Shown: positions 24,052 to 33,856 of the stretch, piece by piece
Numbering within the stretch: the first letter of the stretch is position 1
How the letters are laid out: every line of letters begins with the position of its first letter
Assembly (NCBI GenBank): GCA_046760905.1
Contig: JBHIFB010000011.1
Coordinates: 1 to 40,617, forward strand
Direction of reading: 5' to 3'
DNA from: JBHIFB01 sp046760905
GTDB lineage: Bacteria > Gemmatimonadota > CAZMKB01
DNA length: 40,617 nt
Translations under genes and position numbers: made by a program
Notes under the pieces: model-generated
Databases searched by the model: none
Told to the model about the DNA's origin: nothing
What the model saw: only the letters and a program-made list of their open reading frames with translations

Positions 24052-27000
24052 ATGCGAAAGTTTGTACTGTCTTTAATCGCTCTATCGCTTGTTCTCATTC
24101 TGCCACTCGGCCTGAATTCAGCCGGGAGGTGGATTCCTACAGGCGATACAGTCGATCCCGTGCAAACGAGCTTACAAGTGCTTTCGAGTGACGTGAGTGA
24201 ACTCGTCTTCGAAGTTTATTTCCAGGGGCTTTCCGTGGATGATACCGAGACCAAGGGAGGAATGTTCCTAAGGATCGAGATCCCAGGGGAAGGCTTTACG
24301 ACACTTATAGGCAGCCCACGCCTGCCGGTTTTCAAAAGATTCTTCGAAGCACCCTACGGTGCCAAGCTGACAGCCTCGATAATTGACAGGGAAGTCGTCG
24401 AGTATAGCCTGGATGAGCTCGGCGAAGCAGCGAGGATCATTCCGCTTCAGGAACCGGTTCCCAAAACCTACGGGGCTCTTGAGGATGCCCCTTTCATTAT
24501 CGAGGAATCCCGCTACCGGGTTGATCGATTCTGGCCTGATGCTCTCATAGAAGTCGAGGACTCGGGATACCTGAGAGGTCACCGGATTGGACTCGTTAAG
24601 CTCAATGCGGTTTCATACAACCCGGTCCGGTCGAAAATCAGGTTCATTACAAGAGCCACGATCAGGGTGAGAATGAGTGGCGGTAACCCTGACCTGACCA
24701 GACAGGCGGTAGGGAGGCTTTATTCAAGGCGCTTCGAGGACATGCTAAGCAATGTGCTCATAAACTACCCGCTCACCGGCCCCATGACCTTGCCCCCGTC
24801 TCCGGTCGGTTATCTGATCATCACGCATGATGATTTTACTGCGGGACTTGATGAGTTTGTGAGCTTGAAAGAGCAGAAGGGATTAGATGTAACGGTGACG
24901 CCTTTGAGTGACATCTCGCCTTCTACTCCGACCGGGATTCAGACATACATCAGAGAGGCGTATGATACCTGGGAGATACCGCCAACGTTTGTCCTCCTCG
25001 TCGGTGATGAGGACTTCGTTCCCTGTTTTCAGGGGAGTGACAGCAACTCCGCGACGGATCTCTACTATGCACAGATGAATCCTGATGATTACCTCATGGA
25101 TCTCTCTGTCGGGAGGCTGACGGTACGAAACACAACACATCTGGCAGATGTCATCGACAAGATAGTGTACTATGAAGAGAACCCTCCACTGCTCCAAGAG
25201 TGGACGCATCATGCGGTATTCATGGCCTCGCTTGATAACTACGAGATCAGTGAGGGGACACACAACTACGTTATCGAGAACTATCTCGAGCCTGCCGGCA
25301 TAACCTGCCACAAGATATATGCCAGGCTCGGAGGAGATACACAGGACATTTTTGACAATCTGAATGAAGGGAGACGAATAGCCAATTACTCGGGTCATGG
25401 TTCCACTACGGGCTGGTACAATCCGGCTTTTGATCAGTCAAATGTGAACTCGCTTGAAAACGATGGTATGTATCCATTCGTCATAAGCAATGCCTGTCTC
25501 ACCGGTGACTTCGAACAGACTGAGTGCTTTGGAGAGACCTGGCTCATAGCCGCCAACAAGGGTGCGATCGCACACTGGGGAGCCTCCTCTTACACTTACT
25601 GGGATGAGGACGACATCCTGGAGAAAAAACTCTGGCGCTGTGCCTTCGAAGACTCTGTCTTTGCGATCGGGCAAATGACAGACCAGGCTCTCATCGAGCT
25701 CTATGAGCACTATGGCGGTGGAGGGCTCTGCCAGTACTATTTCGAAGTCTACAACGTCTTCGGGGATCCCTCGGTCGAACTGTACACAGTTGCCCCAGAC
25801 GAGATCCGCGGTATTGTACGAAACTCGACGACAGGGGATGTTATCGAATCAGTGCTCGTTGAAGTCCTAGACCTTGACAAGAGCGATTACACCGATGAGT
25901 ATGGGTATTATTCGATCAAGGCCGATTTCCCTGAGAGTGTCCAGGTCGCGGCGAGTTTCATAGGCTACGAAGCTGACACCGAGTGGGTAGAGGTGACGCA
26001 GGAGGGGGTGACGTATCATAACATCTGGATGAGTGCGATCAACCCGGGTGCTCTCGCGGGTCATGTGACCGACCTCGACACGGGCGAGCCTATAGGCGGT
26101 ATAGTGAGTGTATATTCCGGCCATCTGGAGCTGACACACACAACGATAGACGATGCGACGGGGTATTATGAGCTGGAGGTACCTGAGGGTACATGGACGG
26201 TTACGGTTGATCCGGAAAACCCGTATATGAATGTTAGCGAGCCGAATGTGGTTATCGCGATGGGAGACACTACCTACCTCGATTTCGAGCTGGCTGCCCT
26301 TACAGAGTTTGTGGATGTTTCTGGCGCTGTGGGTATTCTCACAGGTGGATTCAGCGAGGGAGCGAGTTTCGTCGATTACGATGATGACGGGGATGAAGAC
26401 ATCTTCGTGGTCGACCTGGTAGGCGACGATCGCATGTACCGTAACGATGGCGGTGTGTTCACCGAGGTCGCGGCTTCGATCGGTCTGGCAGGTGTAAGCA
26501 ACGGATTTGCTGGTATTTGGGGAGACTATGACCGTGACGGAGATATGGACTGTTACCTGACGCGTCGTAATGGGTTTGACATTCTATACCGCAACGATGG
26601 TGGTGTGTTCACCGACGTGACAGCAGAGGCGGGAGTCGGCGGCGAGGAGACCGACTACTCCCAGAGCGCAGCATGGCTGGACATCGACGATGATGGGAAG
26701 CTTGATCTCTACACTGCTAACCGTTTCGGGGCAAACAGGCTGTACCACAATATCGGTGGCACCTTCGAGGAGGCAGGCACGGCATGGGGAGTGGATGACA
26801 TGGGCGCTGCGAAGGGGGTATGCGTTGCCGATTTTGATAATGACGGTGACAGTGACATCTATGTCGTGAACATGATCGGAGACAGCAACATCCTATACCG
26901 CAACGACGGTAGCGTGTTCACGGACGTGAGTGACGTAGCTGGTGTAGCAGATACGGGAGACGGCCGCGGATGCTGCTGGGGAGATGTCGACGGTGACGGA

Positions 27001-27660
27001 GATATGGATTTGTTTGTGGCCAACGATGGAGCAGACGTGCTGTATCTCAATGAAGGCGGTATATTTACGGATGTAACAGCACTGAGCGGCGTCGGTGACA
27101 CGGGATCGGCGTTCGGATGCAGCATGCTGGACTACGACCGTGATGGCGACATGGACATCATCGTGGCGACAGGAACAAAGCTGCTTCTGTACCTGAACGA
27201 CGGGGCCGGTAACTTTGATGAGGTGAGTGACCTTGTCGGGTTAGCTGGAGGACTGGGAGTTGGCATTGCCTGTGGAGACTACGACGGCGACAACGATCTG
27301 GATGTGTATGTTGCACGCTCAAACTACACAGACGACCTGCTGTTTGCCAACGGTGGGAACAACAACACGTGGCTCAACGTTGGCTTGCGAGGCTTTGCGA
27401 GTGACAAGAACGGTATAGGTTCAAGGATCGAGGCATGGGCAGGGACCCGGGTGTATGTGCGTGAGGTAGTGACTGGAACTGGTCTCTACTCACAGGACAG
27501 CATTCTGAGCGAGTTCGGCCTGGGGAGAGAAACGAACTTGGACAGCTTAGTGGTATCCTGGCCGAGCGGAAGAAAGTCGAAACTTGTGAACATCGCTGCC
27601 GACCAGAGCATCGTCGTCTCAGAAGGCGGATTTGTTGCCGTACCGGTCCAGCGGGAATAA
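24052..27660 (+). CDS. Secreted C25 (gingipain)-like protease with FG-GAP and ASPIC/UnbV domains
   Basis: This is a 1202-residue protein. The SD is AGGAGGAGG. The signal peptide MRKFVLSLIALSLVLILPLG precedes a propeptide-like region and a C25 domain starting near VGYLIITHDDF. The catalytic motif is intact: SGHG with H449, then SNACLTGDF with C482, 33 residues apart as in RgpB, followed by ECFGETWL. Two carboxypeptidase-regulatory-like domains (about 585-740), FG-GAP/VCBS repeats (YDDDGDEDIF, YDRDGDMDCY, FDNDGDSDIY) and ASPIC/UnbV (GSRIEAWAG, VSWPSGRKS) complete it. It is a clear paralogue of the gene before it, in tandem, and each is transcribed alone. It has no C-terminal sorting domain, so the secretion route beyond Sec is unknown. 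It is probably an active Cys protease outside the cell. Confidence 0.9.
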   Translation: MRKFVLSLIALSLVLILPLGLNSAGRWIPTGDTVDPVQTSLQVLSSDVSELVFEVYFQGLSVDDTETKGGMFLRIEIPGEGFTTLIGSPRLPVFKRFFEAPYGAKLTASIIDREVVEYSLDELGEAARIIPLQEPVPKTYGALEDAPFIIEESRYRVDRFWPDALIEVEDSGYLRGHRIGLVKLNAVSYNPVRSKIRFITRATIRVRMSGGNPDLTRQAVGRLYSRRFEDMLSNVLINYPLTGPMTLPPSPVGYLIITHDDFTAGLDEFVSLKEQKGLDVTVTPLSDISPSTPTGIQTYIREAYDTWEIPPTFVLLVGDEDFVPCFQGSDSNSATDLYYAQMNPDDYLMDLSVGRLTVRNTTHLADVIDKIVYYEENPPLLQEWTHHAVFMASLDNYEISEGTHNYVIENYLEPAGITCHKIYARLGGDTQDIFDNLNEGRRIANYSGHGSTTGWYNPAFDQSNVNSLENDGMYPFVISNACLTGDFEQTECFGETWLIAANKGAIAHWGASSYTYWDEDDILEKKLWRCAFEDSVFAIGQMTDQALIELYEHYGGGGLCQYYFEVYNVFGDPSVELYTVAPDEIRGIVRNSTTGDVIESVLVEVLDLDKSDYTDEYGYYSIKADFPESVQVAASFIGYEADTEWVEVTQEGVTYHNIWMSAINPGALAGHVTDLDTGEPIGGIVSVYSGHLELTHTTIDDATGYYELEVPEGTWTVTVDPENPYMNVSEPNVVIAMGDTTYLDFELAALTEFVDVSGAVGILTGGFSEGASFVDYDDDGDEDIFVVDLVGDDRMYRNDGGVFTEVAASIGLAGVSNGFAGIWGDYDRDGDMDCYLTRRNGFDILYRNDGGVFTDVTAEAGVGGEETDYSQSAAWLDIDDDGKLDLYTANRFGANRLYHNIGGTFEEAGTAWGVDDMGAAKGVCVADFDNDGDSDIYVVNMIGDSNILYRNDGSVFTDVSDVAGVADTGDGRGCCWGDVDGDGDMDLFVANDGADVLYLNEGGIFTDVTALSGVGDTGSAFGCSMLDYDRDGDMDIIVATGTKLLLYLNDGAGNFDEVSDLVGLAGGLGVGIACGDYDGDNDLDVYVARSNYTDDLLFANGGNNNTWLNVGLRGFASDKNGIGSRIEAWAGTRVYVREVVTGTGLYSQDSILSEFGLGRETNLDSLVVSWPSGRKSKLVNIAADQSIVVSEGGFVAVPVQRE
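26431..26920 (+). repeat. Near-identical FG-GAP DNA repeats
   Basis: Units built on TACCGNAACGATGG followed by a T/GGTGTGTTCACCGA run occur near 26438, 26587 and 26897 within the second protease gene. They encode YRNDGGVFT or a close variant. This DNA-level similarity suggests recent expansion or gene conversion of repeats. Confidence 0.5.
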
Positions 27661-27694
27661 CCGGAAAGAGTAACATAGAGAAAGAAGGTGGAGA

Positions 27695-27725
27695 AAAGGG
27701 GACAGAATTGTGCTCTGTCCCCTTT
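27695..27725. terminator. Hairpin terminator between C25-like and Lon-like genes
   Basis: A 12-bp stem (AAAGGGGACAGA with TCTGTCCCCTTT) has a 7-nt loop. It has A/T tails on both sides, so it can work for the protease gene on the plus strand and for the convergent Lon-like gene. Confidence 0.75.
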
Positions 27726-27794
27726 AATCTTTTGGCAGAAACCGCTTCTGATTTTCCTTATGGCTTCAGCACGAATGTTTTCCTTTGTAACGTG

Positions 27795-30257
27795 TCAGGA
27801 TTTTGACTTCTTCCTCCTCTTTCCCCTACTCTTTTTCAGTTCCTCCCCCATCTTCTCAAGCCTCTCCACGATTCTCCCGTTGACTGAATTTTTGGGGTAT
27901 GTTCCGTCCTTCCTCATTCTGCCAGCTTCTACCCCGGTGAGGATAGAGATTCCCTCATCCACTGTTTCGATCGGGTAAATGTGGAATTTTCCCTGACTCA
28001 CGGCATCTATGACATCGTTTCTCAGGATGAGATTTTTCACATTGCTCTTTGGAATGATGACTCCCTGCTTGCCGGTGAGCCCTCTGGTGCGACATATATC
28101 GAAGAAGCCTTCTATCTTCCTGTTAATACCTCCGACCGGCTGAATCTCTCCGTGCTGGTTTACGGAGCCGGTGACAGCAATTCCCTGCTCAAGAGGTAGA
28201 CCAGCGAGACTTGACATGATCGCGAAGAGTTCTGTCGAGGAGGCACTGTCTCCATCGATCTCCTCATAGGTCTGCTCGAATGTGATACTCGCTGAAAGTG
28301 TGAGTGGTGACTTCTGCCCGTATTTCCCACCGAGATATCCGGCGAGGATCATGACACCCTTATCGTGTGTTTTGCCGGAAAGCCTGGCTCTCCTCTCGAT
28401 GTTAACAACTCCCGCTCGTCCCATAAAAACCTGAGCCGTGATTTTGGTCGGTTTACCGAAGGTGAAATCACCAAGGTCATAGATGGAGAGGCCGTTGATC
28501 TGGCCCTCTGCCTTACCATCCACATCCACCATTAGAGTGCCTTCCGCGATCATCTCCTGAACGCGTTCCTCCAGCATTCTCGACCTGTAAATCTTCTCAT
28601 CCACTGCTTTGTCCACATGCTCTGGCGAAACGAGTTTTTTCCCGTCTTTCCCGGCCCAGAAGACCGACTCCCTCACAAGGTCCGCAATATCACTGAACCT
28701 GAGCGAGAGTTTGTCCCGATCCTCCACTAGTCTGGAACCGTGATCCACGATCCTTGCCACAGCTTCCCTCGTGAAGTGAAGGAGTTTTTCTTCCCGGCAT
28801 AGCCTTGCGATGAATCTTCCATACTGCTGTGTGTGCTCCTGGTCCCTATCCATCATCTGTGAGAAATCGGCCTTGACCTTGAATATCTTTCTGAAATCCT
28901 CATCAAGGGAATGCAGGAGATGGTAGATGTAAGGATTTCCGATGATAACCACCTTGAGATCAATGGGGATCGGTTCAGGATGCAAACCGCCGGCCGTGTG
29001 GAATCCGAACTGCTCTGCGTAATCCTCTACCTTGACCTCGTTGTTCCTCACCGATCTCTTCAGGGCATCCCAGGCGAATGGGCTTCTTAAAACATCCATG
29101 GCATTTATGATGAGATATCCGCCACTCGCTCTCAACAGAGACCCGGCTTTTATCATGCTGAAATCAGTGTAGACGGCACCGAGGAGTATCTTTCGCTCGA
29201 TGTATCCTACAAGATTCGTGTATGTTGGGTTCGTCTCGAATATGACAGGAGCTCCCCGTGTCTGACTGTTGTCCACTATAAGGTTGATCTGGTACCTCTG
29301 GAAGAGGTTCGTCTTTATGGGAATGTTCTCACTGCCTTCCTTCTCGGTACCCTCCTTGAAGAACTCCCCCACATTGTCGAGGATGTCCGCCTTCACATCG
29401 TTCAGGTATTCCGGTACTTCCTTCACATCCCTGAAATCGTCTCTCAACTCTTCAATGAAGGGTTCGATGACGAAGGTTGCCACTTCCTGATTAAGCTTCT
29501 CAACCTTTTCTCTCGTTGCTTTCTCGAGAGCTTTTATCTTTCTGAGCGTTTCCCTGATCTTGGTGTTCACCTCTTCCTGGTTTTTTCGTATCCCTTCCTT
29601 CTCCTCATCCGGGAGTGTCTCATACTCCTGCGGCTCGATTGGTTTACCTCCTTTTACCGGAAGCGTGACGAGCCCGGCAGGTGTGCTCTTTATCTGAAGA
29701 CCAAGTTCACCGGCCTCCTTCTCGAGCCTCATGAGGGATTCACCACGCTTCTCCTGGAAGGCATCGAGAAACTGGCTCTTCTGTTCCTCGTACGATTTGC
29801 TCTCGAAGGCCTTAGGGATCTGCTGTTTCAAATCCTCGATCAGCTTCTCCATCTTCTTCTTAAGCTCTCTTCCCCTTTTGCTGGGAAGCCTGATCGCATT
29901 TGGCCTGTCCGGTTCCCTGAAGTTATAGACATAGACCCAGTCATCGGGAACAGGTTCCTTGCGAGCTGTTTCCCTGACCAGATGGTTGATGATGCTGGAT
30001 TTGCCAGTCCCCGAGATGCCGGCCGCATAGATGTTGTAGCCACGGCTTCTCATGTTGAGACCGAATTCGAGGGCTTTGACCGCACGCGCCTGTCCCACAA
30101 CGTCTTTGGATGAATCCAATTCCTTGGTGGTTTTGAAAGGGAAAACACTGGGATCACAACATGGGCAGAAATCGGCCACCGAGAGCTCTTTCGGTTTTTT
30201 CCTCTTTCTTGATTTAGAGGGCCTTACGGTAGTTTCACTTTTACTTTTTACCGGCAT
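27795..30257 (-). CDS. LonB-like ATP-dependent protease
   Basis: This is an 820-residue protein. The start at 30257 (MPVKSKSETTVRPSKSRKRK) follows GGAAGG; the frame is open another 60 codons, but these overlap the promoter and the next gene. After a basic tail comes a Cys-rich patch (FCPCCDPSVFPF), then AAA+ with Walker A GISGTGKSS and a long coiled-coil insert (about 150-310). The C-terminal Lon protease domain has the Ser-Lys dyad S671 (DGDSASSTE) and K714 (GGINRKIEG), 43 residues apart as S679 and K722 are in E. coli Lon. There is no Lon N-domain or membrane helix, so it belongs to the AAA_32/LonB-like group. It degrades unfolded or regulatory proteins in the cytoplasm. Confidence 0.88.
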   Translation of the reverse strand: MPVKSKSETTVRPSKSRKRKKPKELSVADFCPCCDPSVFPFKTTKELDSSKDVVGQARAVKALEFGLNMRSRGYNIYAAGISGTGKSSIINHLVRETARKEPVPDDWVYVYNFREPDRPNAIRLPSKRGRELKKKMEKLIEDLKQQIPKAFESKSYEEQKSQFLDAFQEKRGESLMRLEKEAGELGLQIKSTPAGLVTLPVKGGKPIEPQEYETLPDEEKEGIRKNQEEVNTKIRETLRKIKALEKATREKVEKLNQEVATFVIEPFIEELRDDFRDVKEVPEYLNDVKADILDNVGEFFKEGTEKEGSENIPIKTNLFQRYQINLIVDNSQTRGAPVIFETNPTYTNLVGYIERKILLGAVYTDFSMIKAGSLLRASGGYLIINAMDVLRSPFAWDALKRSVRNNEVKVEDYAEQFGFHTAGGLHPEPIPIDLKVVIIGNPYIYHLLHSLDEDFRKIFKVKADFSQMMDRDQEHTQQYGRFIARLCREEKLLHFTREAVARIVDHGSRLVEDRDKLSLRFSDIADLVRESVFWAGKDGKKLVSPEHVDKAVDEKIYRSRMLEERVQEMIAEGTLMVDVDGKAEGQINGLSIYDLGDFTFGKPTKITAQVFMGRAGVVNIERRARLSGKTHDKGVMILAGYLGGKYGQKSPLTLSASITFEQTYEEIDGDSASSTELFAIMSSLAGLPLEQGIAVTGSVNQHGEIQPVGGINRKIEGFFDICRTRGLTGKQGVIIPKSNVKNLILRNDVIDAVSQGKFHIYPIETVDEGISILTGVEAGRMRKDGTYPKNSVNGRIVERLEKMGEELKKSRGKRRKKSKS

Positions 30258-30352
30258 GGAAACCTTCCTTAAACTCTTTTTATCTGGATCGTTTTCAGTC
30301 TCACGCGGGCTTTGATCAAAACAGGGCGTATTTCCAGTCTGATGATGGTTTA

Positions 30353-30380
30353 AAGATAAGCTGCATGCTGAGAATGTCAA
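30353..30380 (-). promoter_or_regulatory. Promoter of LonB-like gene
   Basis: The -35 is TTGACA (30380-30375), the spacer is 16 nt, and the -10 is TATCTT (30358-30353), before the ATG at 30257. Confidence 0.5.
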
Positions 30381-30417
30381 CGATGTTAGGGACCGGGGTT
30401 TCCGCCTCTTACGGCAT

Positions 30418-31191
30418 TCATTTGACTCTCCGAGCAACGATGCATTGCATGTGACCTGTGAGCCATACTTTTTGATTCATGAGTATTGTACACAGATTCG
30501 TACCGAATCTGTTTAATCTATAATTCCATCGCTCCTTATTTTCTCTTAGAAAGCCGAAGTTATAGAATAGTGTTACGACATGCCCGTAGGGAATATGTTC
30601 GATTATCTTGAGATCGTTCCTCTCGATGAACCTATGAAATTCTCTTTTCGTGAAGCAATATTCAAAGAAGTGGTTCTCTTTCTGATGCTTTCCTAAAAGG
30701 AAGTGTATTATTCTCTTCACTCGCTTTCTCCAGAATATGAGAGACTTATAAGGAACAGATATTATCACAGTCGCTTCATCGTCACAGACTCTCAACAACT
30801 CATTCAATGCGGAATCCGTGACATTCTCAACATGTTCAATCACCCCAAGACAAATTACATACCTGAAGGTCTTGCTTTTAAAGGGTAGTGCGGTTACATC
30901 GGAGGATATGAGGAGTGTGCCAGTGAGTTCATCCTTTATTTTTCTCAAGCAACTCAGGACATAGTCGACCCCAACAACTTCCCTATTAATTTCACTTACT
31001 ACGTACAACCAGCCTCCGAGCCCGCATCCAGCATCCAGGACTCTTCCGCTGTTTCCTATATAGGTATAAAGAACTTGAGATATATCTTTGTGATTTTTTA
31101 TGGCTTCTATTTTTTCACCTACACTATAATTATTCCAAGTATTATCCCAAATCTCCTTTACTGGTTTCACATCATATGCTACATCTACCAT
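30418..31191 (-). CDS. Class I SAM-dependent methyltransferase
   Basis: This is a 257-residue cytosolic protein. Motif I is VLDAGCGLGG at 51-60, the acidic strand end is VVGVDY, and later motifs are SSDVTALPFKSKTF and CLGVIEHVENV, as in family 11/25 methyltransferases. A C-terminal half (FWRKRVKRIIHFLLGKHQKENHFFEY, FTKREFHRFIERND) is typical of lipid or polysaccharide-type methylases such as those near O-antigen genes, but nothing confirms the substrate. The SD is weak. It lies 16 nt after the LVIVP gene on the same strand, and the DNA is visibly AT-richer than its neighbours, which may indicate transfer. Confidence 0.85.
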   Translation of the reverse strand: MVDVAYDVKPVKEIWDNTWNNYSVGEKIEAIKNHKDISQVLYTYIGNSGRVLDAGCGLGGWLYVVSEINREVVGVDYVLSCLRKIKDELTGTLLISSDVTALPFKSKTFRYVICLGVIEHVENVTDSALNELLRVCDDEATVIISVPYKSLIFWRKRVKRIIHFLLGKHQKENHFFEYCFTKREFHRFIERNDLKIIEHIPYGHVVTLFYNFGFLRENKERWNYRLNRFGTNLCTILMNQKVWLTGHMQCIVARRVK

Positions 31192-31207
31192 GAGATCTCA
31201 CTCGATC

Positions 31208-33508
31208 CTAATAGAGAACCGTCATTTTCTTCGTCATCGCTTTTCCATTACTCTTCAGCGTGTAAAAATAAATTCCGGATGAGACTGATATTCCTTTTTC
31301 GTCCTTCCCATCCCATACCACCCTGTGACTTCCAGGCTCGAGTACGGAATTGATCAGGGTTTTCACCAATCTCCCGCGGATGTCGTAAATGCTGAGAGTA
31401 ATGTGCTGTTTTTCACCGCACCTCCCGGGGGTGTCGAATGAAATCGTTGTTGTCGGATTAAAGGGATTTGGATAATTCTGAAAAAGCGTTAATGTTTTTT
31501 GCAGTGGCTCTTCGGCTTCATCCGATTCTACGATAGAGGTTGGGCCAAAGTACTCGAGGATAGCGAGACCTCCATAAGTGTCAGCAACATAGATACACTC
31601 CTCTGTGGCAACAATACCATAAGGTACTCCTGGGGTATCATAGCAGCCAACCACATCAGGGTTGCCGGGGTCACTCACCGACACTACTTTCAAATCAAAG
31701 CCGGTGGAGAGAAAGACGAGTGATTCCCTGATATCTATTCCCGTCGCATTCCCCGCTGTGCCGATGCTCCCTACCTCGAAAGGATTTTCAGGATCATCAA
31801 TCGAAATGACACTTAATCCAAAAAGACCTGCACAATATGCGTATGCGGCACTCACCGCAACCTCACTCTCCCACCAGGAAGGGACACCGACATATCCTAC
31901 TGCATGCGGATATGTTGGATCTGATACCGCGATTATTCTGACTCCACTCCTCTGAGTATAAGCATATTCTCCTGAGACAACGACATCATATGAGAAGCAT
32001 GAATCCTCACAGGATCCAACCTCGGTTGGTATCATTGGATCCTTGATGTCGAAGATTCTGAGACCTCCTTCTTGATCTGCTATATATACGTATGATTCTG
32101 AGACAAAGATACCACAGGCATTCCCGGGTGTGTCATGAAAACTTACCTCAAAAGGATGTTCTATATCAGAAATCGAGATGACTCTCAATCCCTCATCATA
32201 ATCAGCAACATAAGCAAAAGAGTCGTTCACCGCGATGTCATAGCAACTTCCCGGAGTATCGACAGATCCTGCAATCAAAGGATCGGATGGATCTGAGCAG
32301 TTGATTATGGACATCCCGGTTTCGGAATTTGCGAGGAATGCAAGATGACCCTGTACGAAAACATCCCTGGCCATCCCGTGAGTTGGATAGGCACTCTCCT
32401 CCACAGGATTACCCGGATAAGCAACAGATATGATTCTGAGCCCTGCCTCCTCATCGGCAATAAGTGCATATGGCCAATTCACTTCAATGTCAAAGGCATC
32501 ACCGGGAGTATCTAATGTCCCCATGAGGACGGGGGATTCCGGATTTGCAATTGCATATATGCTGAGGCCCTTCCATCCATCAGCCACGTATAGGTAGGAA
32601 GCCCTGATGTCCAATCCTTTGGCAACTCCTGGCGTGTGGATGTGTTCTATCTCTGTTGGATTCGCAGGATTGAAAATGAATACAACCCGGAAACCACTCC
32701 CCCACTCAGCAACATAGGCGTATGATCCTTTCACGACGATGTCATAGCACCCACGCGATTGATAGAAAGAACAGGATCCCTCGAGAGATGGATTAAGGGG
32801 ATCTGCAACTGAGACCACCTTGATTCCTCCGAGACCGTGAGCCACATACGCATAGGTACCTGACACATCCACTGCCGTGGCTCTGGATATCTCATCGAAA
32901 AGGCTTATCTCGAACGGGTCACCTGGATCTTCGACTGAGATTATCCTTAGGCCATGATAGATATCAGCAACGTATGCGTAATTCCCGGATACAGTAACAC
33001 CATAGGCATACGAAAAGGTGGAGCCGGATGGTTTATGGTGGCCTATCTCTGTGGGGAGTTTGGGATCAAGCACCGAGATTATCCTGAGACCTGCCAGACC
33101 ATCGGCTACATAAAGATAGTCTGAATCATAATAGAGATCCTGCACAAAGCCAGGTGTTTTTATGTCACTGAGTTTCCGGGGGTTTTCCGGATCTGATGTA
33201 TCGATAATGTATATCCCGCCCCCTGAACCCAAAAAGCTTATGTCCCTTACTTCATCAACCGCCACTGCATAAGAGGGCCCAAATGGCCACCTGCCGACTA
33301 TCCTCACATTTAGGGAATCGCCCGGATATGACTCACATACACCTTCACCCGGAAGTTGATTTTGCTGCCAATTCAAATAGGTCAATTGGGGTAGAGGCTC
33401 ACCCTCCCCGCATACGTCTCCTGGATCACTCCTATCCCATGCCCACAGCGATTGAACTGTACAAATGAAAAAAATCAGTGCAATGTACATCTTCATTATC
33501 AACTTCAT
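31208..33508 (-). CDS. LVIVP-repeat secreted protein with FlgD-Ig/T9SS-like C-terminal domain
   Basis: This is a 766-residue protein. The signal peptide MKLIMKMYIALIFFICTVQS is followed by AWDRSDPGD. From about residue 70 to 660 there are about 13 repeats of roughly 45 residues (YVADGLAGLRIISV, YVADIYHGLRIISV, PTEIGHHKPS), each a beta-propeller-like LVIVP unit. The end LFQNYPNPFNPTTTISFD, then KTLINSVLEPGSHRVVWDGKDE and SSGIYFYTLKS, is the FlgD-Ig type domain used as a secretion and surface anchor signal in T9SS-type systems. The start could also be one of the internal ATGs. Its partner gene is the methyltransferase 16 nt downstream. The function is probably surface display or adhesion. Confidence 0.88.
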   Translation of the reverse strand: MKLIMKMYIALIFFICTVQSLWAWDRSDPGDVCGEGEPLPQLTYLNWQQNQLPGEGVCESYPGDSLNVRIVGRWPFGPSYAVAVDEVRDISFLGSGGGIYIIDTSDPENPRKLSDIKTPGFVQDLYYDSDYLYVADGLAGLRIISVLDPKLPTEIGHHKPSGSTFSYAYGVTVSGNYAYVADIYHGLRIISVEDPGDPFEISLFDEISRATAVDVSGTYAYVAHGLGGIKVVSVADPLNPSLEGSCSFYQSRGCYDIVVKGSYAYVAEWGSGFRVVFIFNPANPTEIEHIHTPGVAKGLDIRASYLYVADGWKGLSIYAIANPESPVLMGTLDTPGDAFDIEVNWPYALIADEEAGLRIISVAYPGNPVEESAYPTHGMARDVFVQGHLAFLANSETGMSIINCSDPSDPLIAGSVDTPGSCYDIAVNDSFAYVADYDEGLRVISISDIEHPFEVSFHDTPGNACGIFVSESYVYIADQEGGLRIFDIKDPMIPTEVGSCEDSCFSYDVVVSGEYAYTQRSGVRIIAVSDPTYPHAVGYVGVPSWWESEVAVSAAYAYCAGLFGLSVISIDDPENPFEVGSIGTAGNATGIDIRESLVFLSTGFDLKVVSVSDPGNPDVVGCYDTPGVPYGIVATEECIYVADTYGGLAILEYFGPTSIVESDEAEEPLQKTLTLFQNYPNPFNPTTTISFDTPGRCGEKQHITLSIYDIRGRLVKTLINSVLEPGSHRVVWDGKDEKGISVSSGIYFYTLKSNGKAMTKKMTVLY

Positions 33509-33607
33509 TCGTAGAGCTGTCAGTTTAGCAGATGAAGCTTGCTTACCCTGTACCAGGAAGTAACTGATTGCAAAGTTTCAAAGGATAATAGAATCTTACC
33601 TAATTAT

Positions 33608-33636
33608 ATCCTATCTGTATCCTGTCAGGTTGTCAA
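33608..33636 (-). promoter_or_regulatory. Promoter of LVIVP gene
   Basis: The -35 is TTGACA (33636-33631); the -10 at 17 nt is TAGGAT (33613-33608), and a perfect TATAAT lies 5 nt further on. Confidence 0.5.
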
Positions 33637-33781
33637 TATTACCGGAGTTTCCACATAGTAGAGCTCAGATGAGCATAGCGCAAGCGTTCTAATAAAGGCA
33701 TGGTACCATTCTTGGTTGATAGCTTTGCAGAGCTTGGAGTCCTTAGCATCTGAAAATCCAAAACCATAAAAAGGCTTATAA

Positions 33782-33810
33782 TTGACAACGGCCAAGCGCA
33801 GGAATAAATT
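33782..33810 (+). promoter_or_regulatory. Promoter of second fused spermidine synthase gene
   Basis: The -35 is TTGACA (33782-33787), the spacer is 17 nt, and the -10 is TAAATT (33805-33810). The most upstream open-frame start coincides with this -35, so translation must begin further down. Confidence 0.6.
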
Positions 33811-33856
33811 GAAGGCATCAAACAGGCGAATTTTCAGGGAGGGAGGCCTCAGCATT

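Larger units (their letters stand above)
33509..33856. other. Divergent intergenic region, 348 bp, no gene
   Basis: It holds the LVIVP minus promoter (33608-33636) and a plus promoter (33782-33810). I see no other gene; short open frames lack SD and homology. Confidence 0.6.
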
